Assembly: GCA_002324875.1 (NCBI GenBank) | Contig: NTJG01000013.1 | Location: 1 to 64,000, forward strand | DNA from: Lysobacteraceae bacterium NML93-0793 | GTDB taxonomy: Bacteria > Pseudomonadota > Gammaproteobacteria > Xanthomonadales > Xanthomonadaceae | Length of the DNA stretch: 64,000 nt | Direction of reading: 5' to 3' | Shown: positions 9,092 through 20,061 of the stretch, piece by piece | How positions within the stretch are numbered: position 1 is the stretch's first letter | Layout of the letters: the number at the start of each line of letters is the position of its first letter | The notes under the pieces: model-generated | What the model saw: the letters and a program-made list of their open reading frames with translations, nothing else | Databases searched by the model: none | Told to the model about the DNA's origin: nothing | Program-made: the position numbers and the translations under genes

Positions 9092-9139
9092 TGAATACGT
9101 ATGCAGCCTGCGCCGGTGCGCGAACCCCGCGACTACCAT
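9092..9139 (+). promoter_or_regulatory. Operator plus promoter of the maltodextrin TonB receptor
   Basis: The core tgaatacgtatgca (9092-9105) matches the operator before the transporter operon. A TACCAT hexamer (9134-9139) starts 28 nt further on and is the probable -10. The flanking tgctgcatgcat (9066-9077) could be a further half-site. Confidence 0.62.
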
Positions 9140-9219
9140 GGCCGCGACCCGTCCGGCCCCGCTGTTCCAGCGACGCGCATCGACGGCACAACTCGAAAAT
9201 ACAGCTGTCCGCTGGACAC

Positions 9220-9233
9220 CCTTGGGAGGGGAG
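9220..9233 (+). promoter_or_regulatory. 14-nt GGA-rich leader/ribosome-binding site
   Basis: ccttgggaggggag abuts the ATG at 9234 and is identical to the leader before the sugar transporter. It sets the start codon of the receptor, because the reading frame is open for 84 codons upstream. Confidence 0.6.
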
Positions 9234-12002
9234 ATGTCGAAGCTCGATCGCAACCTGCTCAGTGCCGCACTGTCGTCGGCACTGCTGATGCTCGCCGCCG
9301 GCGCGCACGCACAGACCACCACCACGACCACCGGCGCGACGCCGGCGACCGACGATGCCGTCGAGCTCGATCGCGTCACCGTCACCGGCATCCGCCGCGG
9401 CATCGAGAGCGCGATCGCGGTCAAGCGCGACGCGACCTCGATCGTCGAATCCGTCTCGGCCGAGGACATCGGCAAGCTGCCCGACGTCAGCATCGCCGAG
9501 TCGATCGCCCGCCTGCCCGGCCTGTCGGCGCAGCGTGTCGCCGGCCGTGCACAGGTGATCAGCGTGCGTGGCCTGTCGCCCGACTTCGCGACCACGCTGC
9601 TCAACGGCCGCGAGATGGTCAGCACCGGCGACAACCGCAGCGTCGAGTTCGACCAGTACCCGTCGGAACTCGTCAGCGGCGTCACCGTGTACAAGACGCC
9701 CGACGCCGCTCTCGTCGGCCAGGGCCTGTCCGGCACGCTCGACATGCAGACCGTGCGCCCGCTGAACTTCGCCGAGCCGGTGATCACGCTCAGCGGCCGC
9801 TTCCAGCGCAACTCGCTGGGCGAAGCCGCCGACACCGATCCCTACGGCAACCGTCTGAGCGCGAGCTGGATCGGCCAGTCGGCGGACCGCCGCTTCGGCT
9901 TCTCGATCGGCGTCTCGCACAGCGATACACCGATCCAGGAGAACCAGGTCGGCCTGTATGAGCCGTGGAAGACGGACGCGCGTCCCGGCCTCGCCGACGG
10001 CACCTGGGCCACCGACGGCATGAAGGCCCTGCGCCGTACCGGCTACACCAAGCGCGACGGCATCATGTCCACACTGCAGTTCCGTCCGTCGAACCTGTGG
10101 ACCAGCACGCTGGACATGTTCCACTCGCGCGCCGAGCAGGAAGACACGGCGAACCAGTTCGAGGTCAACACGCAGTACAACGGGATCACGGATGACGACG
10201 ATCCCCAGCGTTGCGCCGTGACGTGCGTCTACAGCAACGTGCGGACCAGCGAGAACGGCAGCTTCGCCGGCGGCACGCTGACCGGCGTGTACCCGCTGGT
10301 GCGCGGCATGTACAACCGGCGCGAGGACCGCATTTCGGCCGTGGGCTGGGCCAACGAGTTCAATTTCGAGCGCGCCCGCCTGACCACCGACATCAGCTGG
10401 TCGAAGGCCAAGCGCAACGAGATCAGTCTCGAGAACAACGCGCAGCGTCTGCCCAATCCTTCGCTCGACACCATCGATCTCGACATCCGCAGCAACGGCT
10501 TCACCCAGATGGCGCCGGGCCTGGATTACTCCGATCCCAGTCAGTTGTTCCTCACCAACACCATCTACGGCTCGGGCTACGGCAAGACGCCGCGCGTGGA
10601 GGACGAACTCAAGGGTGCGCGCGTAGGCCTCACCCTGCCGGCGCCGTCCGGCCTGACCTGGCTGGCCGACTTCGATTTCGGCCTGAACTACGCCGACCGC
10701 GAAAAGGCCAAGCGCCAGCCCGAAGGCAACATCAACCTCGGCGCGCAGGGCGACACCGCGATCGCGGGCGACCTGCAGTACGGACTGGTCGATCTGGGCT
10801 TCGCCGGCATCGGCTACATCCCGGCCTGGAACGTGCCCGGCGCCGTGGGCCGTTACATGACGTTCGAGCCGACCGAGGATCTGGACTATCTGATCCCCAA
10901 GGCGTGGACGGTCAGCGAGAAGATCACCACCGCCTTCGCCCGCGCCAACATCAGCAGCGACTGGGGCGACACCGCAGTGACCGGCAACATCGGCGTGCAG
11001 ATCCAGCGCGTGGACCAGTCGTCGGCGTCGAACTACTGGGATGCCACCCAGCCGGCCGGCAGCAACGTGCGTCCGTTCGAGGACGGCAAGACCTACACCG
11101 ACGTGCTGCCGAGCATGAACCTCGCCTTCGCGCTGCCGAACGAGCACACCGTGCGCATCGGCCTCGCCGAGCAGGTGGCGCGCCCGCGCGTGGACCAGCT
11201 GCGCTCGTCGCTGGAATTCGGCGTGGACGAATCGACCGGTCGCCCCGGCGGCGCAGGCGGTAACCCGCAGCTCGATCCCTGGCGTGCGTATGCGTTCGAC
11301 ATCTCCTGGGAAAAGTACTTCGGCAACCGTGCGTACGTGGCCGCGGCGTTCTTCTACAAGGATCTGCGCACCTACATCTACACACAGACCGTCGACGACT
11401 ACGATTTCTCCGACTTCGTCGCCAGCTACATTCCGCGGCCGGGCACGCCGCCGGTGCAGGCCATCGGCAACTTCACTGCTCCGCAGAACGGCGAAGGCGG
11501 CACGCTGCGCGGTCTGGAGCTGACGGCCTCGCTGCCGTTCGATCTGTGGAGCGAATCGCTGCGCGGCTTCGGCATCGTCGCCAGCGCCAGCTTCAACGAC
11601 AGCAGCATCCAGATCCTCGATCCGGAAAGCGCGAACAGCGTGGGCAGTGATCCGATCGACCTGCCGGGCCTGTCCAAGCGGGTCTACAACCTGACCGCCT
11701 ACTTCGAGCGCAACGGCTTCGAGGCGCGCGTGAGCCAGCGCCGCCGCTCGGACTTCATCGGCGAGATCGGCAACTTCGACGGCGCGCGCACGCTGCGCTA
11801 CGTCGTCGGCGAGAACATCACCGACGCGCAGCTGAGCTACAGCTTCGGTGACGGCTCGTCGCTGGACGGTCTGACCCTGCTGCTGCAGGCCAACAACCTG
11901 ACGAACGAGGCCTACAAGACCTACGCGGGCACTCGCGACCGTCCGCTGGAACACGTCCAGTGGGGCCGCACCTACCTGCTGGGTGTGAACTACCGGTTCT
12001 GA
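9234..12002 (+). CDS. TonB-dependent outer-membrane receptor, maltodextrin locus
   Basis: This 922-residue receptor should import oligosaccharides across the outer membrane using TonB energy. It has a signal peptide (MSKLDRNLLSAALSSALLMLAAGAHAQ) and then a plug with PDVSIAESIARLPGLSAQR and VISVRGLSPDFATTLLNGRE, a pattern typical of the large Xanthomonas-Caulobacter receptor family. The beta-barrel ends LLGVNYRF, with the terminal Phe needed for outer-membrane assembly. ATG 9234 is chosen for the signal peptide and the adjoining strong ribosome-binding site. The operator and leader are shared with the MFS transporter operon, which supports a maltodextrin substrate. That substrate is an inference, since plug and barrel sequence alone do not show it. 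Confidence 0.9.
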   Translation: MSKLDRNLLSAALSSALLMLAAGAHAQTTTTTTGATPATDDAVELDRVTVTGIRRGIESAIAVKRDATSIVESVSAEDIGKLPDVSIAESIARLPGLSAQRVAGRAQVISVRGLSPDFATTLLNGREMVSTGDNRSVEFDQYPSELVSGVTVYKTPDAALVGQGLSGTLDMQTVRPLNFAEPVITLSGRFQRNSLGEAADTDPYGNRLSASWIGQSADRRFGFSIGVSHSDTPIQENQVGLYEPWKTDARPGLADGTWATDGMKALRRTGYTKRDGIMSTLQFRPSNLWTSTLDMFHSRAEQEDTANQFEVNTQYNGITDDDDPQRCAVTCVYSNVRTSENGSFAGGTLTGVYPLVRGMYNRREDRISAVGWANEFNFERARLTTDISWSKAKRNEISLENNAQRLPNPSLDTIDLDIRSNGFTQMAPGLDYSDPSQLFLTNTIYGSGYGKTPRVEDELKGARVGLTLPAPSGLTWLADFDFGLNYADREKAKRQPEGNINLGAQGDTAIAGDLQYGLVDLGFAGIGYIPAWNVPGAVGRYMTFEPTEDLDYLIPKAWTVSEKITTAFARANISSDWGDTAVTGNIGVQIQRVDQSSASNYWDATQPAGSNVRPFEDGKTYTDVLPSMNLAFALPNEHTVRIGLAEQVARPRVDQLRSSLEFGVDESTGRPGGAGGNPQLDPWRAYAFDISWEKYFGNRAYVAAAFFYKDLRTYIYTQTVDDYDFSDFVASYIPRPGTPPVQAIGNFTAPQNGEGGTLRGLELTASLPFDLWSESLRGFGIVASASFNDSSIQILDPESANSVGSDPIDLPGLSKRVYNLTAYFERNGFEARVSQRRRSDFIGEIGNFDGARTLRYVVGENITDAQLSYSFGDGSSLDGLTLLLQANNLTNEAYKTYAGTRDRPLEHVQWGRTYLLGVNYRF

Positions 12003-12053
12003 TCCCGCGGGGGCCGTCGGTCCCGGCAGTCCAGCTCCACCGGCAACACCCGA

Positions 12054-12083
12054 CGGGGCGGTCATTGCGACCGCCCCGTTTTC
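12054..12083 (+). terminator. Rho-independent terminator of the receptor gene
   Basis: A 10-bp stem (cggggcggtc / gaccgccccg) with loop attgc is followed by gttttcgtt. It sits about 50 nt after the receptor stop. Confidence 0.85.
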
Positions 12084-12508
12084 GTTCCTGACCGGCGTCG
12101 GCTCACCCCGGCGTCGCGAGCGCGCAGAAGAGGAGCCTGCTTGCACGTCAGGCGAGCGATGCGACCTGGCGCCTCTACTGAAGCCACGCGCGCCAGCCAG
12201 CCCTGCAACGCGCCATGCGCGGCCACGCGGAACACACGTCACCGCCGCATCACGCCAGGCCCTGCCACGGTGTGCGCACGCAGCGCGCCCTGGTCGACGT
12301 TCGGATGCGCGAGCACTCCACCTTCAGTGCGGGCGCCACAGGCGCGCCGGGCCGACAGGGCCGACCGACCGAGAGAACGCGATCGCGCGCGGCGCCCGTT
12401 CCCGTCCGCAACAACGCCCTGCCCCATCGTGCTGGGCAAGCAGAGGCCAGCAGGCTCTTCAGCCACCGCCAGAGCGGCCCAAGGGTCCTGCACGCGGGTG
12501 CCAGATAC
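12084..12508. other. Gene-free interval before tRNA-Val
   Basis: About 425 bases with no frame that looks coding. The open frames here are arginine- and alanine-rich, lack a plausible ribosome-binding site and have no recognisable domain. No repeat or promoter stands out. Confidence 0.5.
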
Positions 12509-12535
12509 GAAAAACCCGGCGCCATGGCCGGGTTC
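12509..12535 (-). terminator. Terminator of tRNA-Val
   Basis: An 8-bp stem (aacccggc / gccgggtt) with a 6-nt loop is followed on the minus strand by a run of five T. It lies about 30 nt past the tRNA 3' end. Confidence 0.75.
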
Positions 12536-12566
12536 CGTGCTTCGTCCACTCGATCCGTGATCGGAG

Positions 12567-12641
12567 TGGTGGGCGGTACAGGGTTCGAACCTGTGACCCC
12601 TACCATGTCAAGGTAGTGCTCTACCGCTGAGCTAACCGCCC
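12567..12641 (-). tRNA. tRNA-Val (anticodon GAC)
   Basis: On the minus strand this is a complete 75-nt cloverleaf. The acceptor stem pairs gggcggt with accgccc, the anticodon stem pairs ctacc with ggtag around loop ttgacat (anticodon GAC, codon GUC), and the T-loop ggttcgaacc is standard. CCA is encoded. Confidence 0.97.
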
Positions 12642-12652
12642 GAAGGGGGCGA

Positions 12653-12680
12653 ATCATACACCGATTCGCGCGTTGTCGAA
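12653..12680 (-). promoter_or_regulatory. Promoter of tRNA-Val
   Basis: On the minus strand TTCGAC (12680-12675) and TATGAT (12658-12653) are separated by 16 nt. The expected start is about 5 nt before the mature tRNA end. Confidence 0.6.
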
Positions 12681-12698
12681 TACCCCCGGTGCAAATTT

Positions 12699-14732
<2,034 letters not shown>

Positions 14733-14919
14733 GGAGTCGGCGATGCGGGGGAACCGCTGAAGTGGGGACGGACCGGGCCGGGGTCAACGCCGCGTGCCGG
14801 ATCGATCGGATTCCGACCTTAGCAGTCGGGGCATCCCCACCCCGCGAAGCGCTCCGGGCTGAGTCCACGCCGGCGCAGGCGCGGGCAGGCTGGCGCTTCC
14901 TGGCCGCACGGACGCCGCC

Positions 14920-15444
14920 ATGCACCACCGCAACGGGTTCACCCTGATCGAGCTGGTCACCACCCTCGCGATCGTCGCCGTGCTGCTGGCCATCGGCCTG
15001 CCCGGCTTCGGCGAGGCCCTCGCCCGGCTGCGCGTGCAGACCGCGATGCACCGCGTCAGCACCGACCTCGCCATGGCCCGCAGCAGCGCGATCATGCGCC
15101 GCTCGCCGGTCGTGGCCTGCCCGGGCACCGGCATGGACGGCTGCAGCGGCGGCGCCGACTGGAGCGGCGGCTGGATCGTGTTCGCCGACCCCGACGGCAA
15201 CCGCAGGCCGGACACGGTGGCCGAGCTGTTGCGGGTCTCCGATGCGCCTTCCGGCGCCGGCGGCAGGCTCCGGCTCGGCGCGACCCGCCACTTCGTGCGC
15301 TATCAGCGGGATGGCCGCAGCGCCGGCACCAATCTCACCGTGCGGGTGTGCAGCGGCGAAGCGCTCGCCGGCGAGGTCATCGTCAACAACCTGGGCCGGG
15401 TGCGCAGCGCGCGCCCGCAGCCGCCGCGCCCCTGCTCGCTCTGA
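14920..15444 (+). CDS. GspH/FimT-family pseudopilin
   Basis: A 174-residue type IV pilin-like protein. It starts MHHRNG followed by FTLIELVTTLAIVAVLLAIGLPGF, a class III prepilin signal cleaved after Gly6 with the conserved Glu5 and a hydrophobic N-terminal helix. Four cysteines (in VVACPG, DGCSGG, RVCSGE and RPCSL) could form disulfides. The FimT/GspH C-terminal domain occurs in DNA-binding and minor pilins. It stands alone between uvrB and tRNA-Asn, separate from the main minor-pilin operon which has its own fimT, so it is a second copy. Whether it belongs to type IV pili or type II secretion cannot be told here. Confidence 0.85.
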   Translation: MHHRNGFTLIELVTTLAIVAVLLAIGLPGFGEALARLRVQTAMHRVSTDLAMARSSAIMRRSPVVACPGTGMDGCSGGADWSGGWIVFADPDGNRRPDTVAELLRVSDAPSGAGGRLRLGATRHFVRYQRDGRSAGTNLTVRVCSGEALAGEVIVNNLGRVRSARPQPPRPCSL

Positions 15445-15527
15445 ACATTGCCGTGCTGCGCCATGCGCCCGAATCCGCCACGCGGACACCCCGCGAAAAT
15501 TTTCCGCCCCGCGCCGTCCCGCGAGGC

Positions 15528-15555
15528 TTGACCCCCGCCGACAACCGACTAGAAT
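15528..15555 (+). promoter_or_regulatory. Promoter of tRNA-Asn
   Basis: TTGACC (15528-15533) and TAGAAT (15550-15555) are separated by 16 nt. The predicted start is a few bases before the mature tRNA at 15566. Confidence 0.75.
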
Positions 15556-15565
15556 GTGCGTCCCC

Positions 15566-15642
15566 GCCCGAATAGCTCAGCCGGTTAGAGCACTTGACTG
15601 TTAATCAGGGGGTCGTTGGTTCGAGTCCAACTTCGGGCGCCA
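15566..15642 (+). tRNA. tRNA-Asn (anticodon GTT)
   Basis: A 77-nt cloverleaf. The acceptor stem pairs gcccgaa with ttcgggc, the anticodon loop ctgttaa gives GTT (codon AAC), and the T-arm contains ggttcgagtcc. CCA is encoded. Confidence 0.97.
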
Positions 15643-15650
15643 GATGAAGA

Positions 15651-15681
15651 AAAACCCGCGCAGAGATGCGCGGGTTTTTTG
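15651..15681 (+). terminator. Terminator of tRNA-Asn
   Basis: A cccgcgc / gcgcggg stem with loop agagat is followed by six T. It lies just after the tRNA. Confidence 0.9.
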
Positions 15682-15702
15682 TTTGAGCCGTCGCAGAGAG
15701 CT

Positions 15703-15732
15703 GAAAAAAGCCGCGGATCGCTCCGCGGCTCG
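15703..15732 (-). terminator. Terminator of the minor-pilin operon
   Basis: A 9-bp stem (agccgcgga / tccgcggct) with loop tcgc is followed on the minus strand by a run of T. It sits about 30 nt after the pilE stop and faces the tRNA-Asn terminator. Confidence 0.85.
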
Positions 15733-15758
15733 TTTCACGGATCATCTGCCCATCGCGA

Positions 15759-16208
15759 TCACCAGCAGTCGGCAAGCGTGCCGGTGCCGCTTTCGGTCTT
15801 CGCACCGGTATTCGTCAGACCCAGCGTGCCGCAGCGCGTGTCCCGCGTCTGGTTTCCCTGCGGCTGCGCGGTCAAGGTGAACGTATTGGCCGCTGCCACG
15901 CTCCGGATCAGATAGGCCGTCGTGGCCCCTTGGGTCGACGGCGACGCCACCGTGGCGTTCGCAGAGCCGAACGCACCGGCCCAGAAACCCACGTACGTGT
16001 TGTTGACGGTATGGAACCGCTCGTAGCGCTGGGCGAGCTCGACCATGTCGGCCTTGACCTGCGCCCGACGCGACTTGCGCACCGAGTCCTGATAACTCGG
16101 ATATGCGATCGAGGCGAGAATCGCGACCACTGCGACCACGACCATCAATTCGATCAACGTGAAGCCGCGCATGCGTCGCGACGGCGCCGCAAAAGGCCTT
16201 CTGATCAT
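15759..16208 (-). CDS. pilE: Type IV pilin PilE-like minor pilin
   Basis: A 149-residue prepilin. After a basic leader (MIRRPFAAPSRRMRG) comes FTLIELMVVVAVVAILASIAYPSY, with Glu5 and the N-terminal polymerisation helix; PilD cleavage is expected before Phe. Two C-terminal cysteines (in RCGTLGL and ADCW) would close the D-loop. In this operon position PilE is a minor pilin that works with PilV-W-X-Y1 at the pilus tip. ATG 16208 lies 5 nt after the pilY1 stop. A later ATG at 16172 would give a shorter leader. It is the last gene before a strong terminator. Confidence 0.92.
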   Translation of the reverse strand: MIRRPFAAPSRRMRGFTLIELMVVVAVVAILASIAYPSYQDSVRKSRRAQVKADMVELAQRYERFHTVNNTYVGFWAGAFGSANATVASPSTQGATTAYLIRSVAAANTFTLTAQPQGNQTRDTRCGTLGLTNTGAKTESGTGTLADCW

Positions 16209-16213
16209 CGGTC

Positions 16214-19200
16214 TCACTGGATCTGCCTCCAGGACTGGCGTCCGCACGGACGCTTGAGATACATCGTCGGTGCGCCGGCCACCTGCACGATCATCGAACA
16301 CTGCGCTTCGAGCGCATCATCCAGATCATCCGGATCGGCGCCTGCGGCCAGAGGCGTCACGCGGGGCGCGCTGAAGATCGCGACGTCCTTGACCGGCGCC
16401 GTGCCCTGCGTGTTGAGCGCGAGTGCACCGGTGCCCGTGCCTGGCGAGGTGCCGCCGGGCTTGTCGAAGCTCACATTCGACAGCCCTGCGCCCCCGCTCA
16501 GCGCGTTGAGCCCGTAGAGCCAGTTGGCGCCCTCCACACTGCACTGCTGCGCATTGACCGGCGCGTACGTGGGCATGAACACGACGCCGCTCTCCACCCG
16601 CGGGTAGCCGACGAATCGCTCACGTATCGGCAGATCGATATGCCACCCCAGCCGTCCGGTCACCGGCACGTTGGAGGACGTGGTCCGCACGCCGCTGTCG
16701 GTCGCGGTGATGGTCTGGGTGTTCAGATTGGCCCGGGTGAGCGTGGCGGCTGGCTGACCATTGGCGAGGTCCAGCACGCCGTAGAGCGACTGCAATGTCG
16801 AGTCGGACGGATCGCCCTCGAACGAGAAGCTGCCGGTGCCGAAGTACAGCATGACCCCTCCGTTGCGGCCGGCTGCAGCGGTGATGCCGCCGAGCACCGG
16901 TTGGCGCGTTCCGTTCTCGGCGCCGCTCGTGTAGCGGAGCGTCGTGAACAGCGGCGTCGTGGGATTGGCGACGACGCCACCGGGCACGAGTGAGGCCGGA
17001 CGCAGATCGAACTTCCAGATCGCACCCTTCTGGTCGGCGGCATACACGGTGTCGGCCATGCCGTCACGACCGCTGCGGACGAGGTTGCTGTCGCCATCCA
17101 GGCGGTAGCGATCCAGCGCCACGAGATTGCCCAGCCCATTGCTGCCCGAGGGCGCGCCCGCCTCGGTGGCCTCGAGCATGGTCACGTTCGGCGTGCCGGT
17201 GCCGATGTCGACCATGAACAGCACGGCCTTGCCGCTCGTGCTGTTGTATCCGTTGCCGAAGATCGCGCGCCACACCACGGCATCGTCACCCGCACCGGTG
17301 CGCACGGGCACAATGACGGGACGGCCCAGTACATGCCCGATGTTGTCGCGCACGGTAGCGTTGCTGTGGAAGCTGTTGATTTCCCAGAGACGATCGTTCG
17401 CCGTGAAGCTGCCAGTCGTGCGCGAGGCGGACGTGACATCCAGCGCGAACACGCCCTTGGCACCGGCACCCGTCGAACCGACGAGCACGGTTTTCCAGTT
17501 GCCGCCGTAGCGGGCGTCGGACACCACCAGGGGTCCGTCGACGTAGTACCGGTGCTGGAATCGCTGGTCGCCGCTCGCCGCCGCGTCGTAGGGGAACAGA
17601 AGATTGCCCATGTGCCCCATCACGGAGCGCGGAATGAAGCCGAAGCGCTCGACACCGCCGTCCGCGGCCGTGGTGCGGCCATCGAACCCGTGCAACATGC
17701 CGTCGTTCGCGCCGGCATACACCATCGTGCGCCTGAACTCCGTGCTCGCCGCGTTCGACTTGGCGGTCATGAAGGTCGCGTACGAAGTTCCCAGCGTGCC
17801 GGGGAGCGTGCGGTAGCCGTAGTCGTCGGTGGGGGCGCTCACGACAGGCGATGCATTGACGATGTCGCCTAGACGCGTGGTGCGGAAACGCAGGCGGCCG
17901 TTGGGGAAGCGCTCGGCTTCCAGCGATTGCTCACCGCGCAGGTAGTTGACCGCCTGGTCGAGGGTCAGGTCGGTCGCGCCGCCGAGTGCTTCCAGCTGGC
18001 CGGCGGTACAACGAGACATGCCGACCACCGGATTGTCACAGAGCCGCCCGAGCGAACTGACGTTGGTTGCATTGAATTCGCGCGCAACGCCGTCCGTGTC
18101 GCCGAAGAAGATCGCGCGGTCGGCCGCGGCAGGCAGGCGTTCGCTCGCCTCCCAGACGTTGCTGAAGCCGACGATACCGGTCAGCGGGTTCACCGACACG
18201 CTCTGCGCGGTCAGCGTGCTGTACCAGTCGGTGCCTGAGTTGCGCGCCTCGTAGAACGGCGATACGGACAGCGAGCCGGTGCCGATACGCGCACCGGTCA
18301 GCGCGATGCTGCCGGCCGGCGAGGCGCCGGCGCTGACCGACGCCAGCACGCGCCGCATGGCCGCGGTGATCAGCGACGGGGACGTCGCATTGATCATCTC
18401 GCCGCGGGTGTTCAAGGTGGCGTGCCACATCTCGTCGACGGCTCGGGGCGTGAGATCCTGCCGCGCCAGCCAAGTCGGCGGATTAAGGTACGGATCAGGA
18501 ACCAGCTTCGCCGGGTCACTGGGATCGGGCAGATAGGTCACGCCGAACTGGTCACCCAGCGTGCCGAGCACGATGCCATAGAAATTCATGTGGAGATTTC
18601 GGCGGCAGTCCAGTCGACGCTGTTCGGGAGTCGGCAACAGCGGCGGCGCGGGCACACTGTCACAAGCTGATGGGACCGGTACTGCATTCGCTTCGAGTGC
18701 TGGCAGCAGACTGTCGTAGTAGTAGGGAACCACGATATCCGCCATGGTGTGCGACACAGTGTCGGCAAATGGCGCTCCGAGATCCCGATCGAGGTTGCCT
18801 ACGGCCGGGCTGCCAGCATCATTGATGTAGCCATCAGTGAAGAGCATCCCTGCGTTCTTCTGGCAGCTCAGTTGGATCGGACGATTCGCATCCGTACGCT
18901 GGAACTGTTGGCCGAGATACTGCACTGCCTGGCGACTCGGGGTGCTTCCTGAAGCACGCATTTCGACGATGCCGTTGAAAAGCGCTTGCTTGGCCGTTTC
19001 ATCCGACATGTCCCGCATCGTGACGTCACGGCGGTCGTTGATTCGGAACCAGCCCACTTTCATATTCTTGACGTCTACGAGAGCGTTGAGAACGCCGCCG
19101 ATGAGACCTTCCCGACGTGTGCGATAGAAGGTAAACCAGTTCGCGAAGTTCTGGATGGCTGCGTTGTACGCGTCGTCAGATGCAAAATTGACGCGGCGGA

Positions 19201-20050
19201 TCTCGTACTTGTAAAGCACGCCAGGCCGCCCGCCCGGGGGATCGGTGACGGGCACCGGCGCGGCCGTATAGCCGTAGGCTGCGGGCAATGATGCGGGGTC
19301 CTCGAGGAAGAAGGTTGCAGGAAAGAATGAGAAATGCAGATCGCAGTTCTGCACGACTCTCTTCTCGTCCGGCAGGGTCTGGTAAGCCCCCCCCGTAGCG
19401 ATGTTCTGACCCGTGGTGTTGCAATTTCCACGTACGCGGGTGTCTGCGGGAAGAATCATTCCAGGCCGGACCTGGAACCGCCAATTGTCGACTGTCGATT
19501 CGACATTTGCAGTCAGATTCAAAGTACCAGTGATCCTGCCACTCGCACCCGCCGGGCGGGGATCGAGCGTCGCGGCCGTAGCCGTCGTCGTCGCGTAGTC
19601 AGTTCCGTTCGCGCGTTTCCATGTCGGATAGCTCAACCGCGGATCGAAATACCCGGGGTTCACATCCGGTGACCTTGCAAACCCAAAGGCATCAATCGGA
19701 GGGATCGCAGCGTTGCCGTCACGGCCGTAGTTCGGAAAAACGTAGTAGTAACGCGCACTCACGCCGTCGTACCCACGGGGAACGTTTCCGTTGAAGAACG
19801 AACCGGTCGCGGCGCCATTGTTTTGCCAACCGAACACGCCGTCGCGCGTGTTATTCAGGTTCTCCCACAGCATCGACCCCGAGTCGTCGAGCGCCATGAT
19901 GAAGGCAGGCGGGATCTGCCGCTGCACGTTCAGCGGCTGCTGGGCCAGCACGCCCTGGCCCTGCACGGCCATCACCGAATGCAGGAAATAGGCACTGCCG
20001 GCCAGGGCGAGCGCCGTGGCGCCTGCGAGAAGTTTGGTGCGGCGCTTCAT
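16214..20050 (-). CDS. pilY1: Type IV pilus tip adhesin/assembly factor PilY1
   Basis: This 1278-residue PilY1 protein primes type IV pilus assembly, acts as a tip adhesin and can sense surface contact. The N-terminus has a signal peptide, then a von Willebrand A-like region with MIDAS motif DDSGSM (residues 55-60). The C-terminal half is the PilY1 beta-propeller: GANDGMLHGFDG, FALDVTSASR, and a Ca-binding-like loop LDGDSNLVRSGRDGMADTVYA followed by DQKGAIWKFDL. ATG 20050 follows pilX by 11 nt and starts the signal peptide; the frame is open further upstream but reads as the pilX shadow. Adhesins of this family vary strongly in the N-terminal half. Confidence 0.95.
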   Translation of the reverse strand: MKRRTKLLAGATALALAGSAYFLHSVMAVQGQGVLAQQPLNVQRQIPPAFIMALDDSGSMLWENLNNTRDGVFGWQNNGAATGSFFNGNVPRGYDGVSARYYYVFPNYGRDGNAAIPPIDAFGFARSPDVNPGYFDPRLSYPTWKRANGTDYATTTATAATLDPRPAGASGRITGTLNLTANVESTVDNWRFQVRPGMILPADTRVRGNCNTTGQNIATGGAYQTLPDEKRVVQNCDLHFSFFPATFFLEDPASLPAAYGYTAAPVPVTDPPGGRPGVLYKYEIRRVNFASDDAYNAAIQNFANWFTFYRTRREGLIGGVLNALVDVKNMKVGWFRINDRRDVTMRDMSDETAKQALFNGIVEMRASGSTPSRQAVQYLGQQFQRTDANRPIQLSCQKNAGMLFTDGYINDAGSPAVGNLDRDLGAPFADTVSHTMADIVVPYYYDSLLPALEANAVPVPSACDSVPAPPLLPTPEQRRLDCRRNLHMNFYGIVLGTLGDQFGVTYLPDPSDPAKLVPDPYLNPPTWLARQDLTPRAVDEMWHATLNTRGEMINATSPSLITAAMRRVLASVSAGASPAGSIALTGARIGTGSLSVSPFYEARNSGTDWYSTLTAQSVSVNPLTGIVGFSNVWEASERLPAAADRAIFFGDTDGVAREFNATNVSSLGRLCDNPVVGMSRCTAGQLEALGGATDLTLDQAVNYLRGEQSLEAERFPNGRLRFRTTRLGDIVNASPVVSAPTDDYGYRTLPGTLGTSYATFMTAKSNAASTEFRRTMVYAGANDGMLHGFDGRTTAADGGVERFGFIPRSVMGHMGNLLFPYDAAASGDQRFQHRYYVDGPLVVSDARYGGNWKTVLVGSTGAGAKGVFALDVTSASRTTGSFTANDRLWEINSFHSNATVRDNIGHVLGRPVIVPVRTGAGDDAVVWRAIFGNGYNSTSGKAVLFMVDIGTGTPNVTMLEATEAGAPSGSNGLGNLVALDRYRLDGDSNLVRSGRDGMADTVYAADQKGAIWKFDLRPASLVPGGVVANPTTPLFTTLRYTSGAENGTRQPVLGGITAAAGRNGGVMLYFGTGSFSFEGDPSDSTLQSLYGVLDLANGQPAATLTRANLNTQTITATDSGVRTTSSNVPVTGRLGWHIDLPIRERFVGYPRVESGVVFMPTYAPVNAQQCSVEGANWLYGLNALSGGAGLSNVSFDKPGGTSPGTGTGALALNTQGTAPVKDVAIFSAPRVTPLAAGADPDDLDDALEAQCSMIVQVAGAPTMYLKRPCGRQSWRQIQ

Positions 20051-20061
20051 GTGCGCGATCC

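Noticed and set aside
14733-14919. A LexA box for uvrB (ttagcagtcgg near 14818)
   Set aside because: It does not fit the TTAG-N6-TACTA or CTG-N10-CAG patterns well enough.
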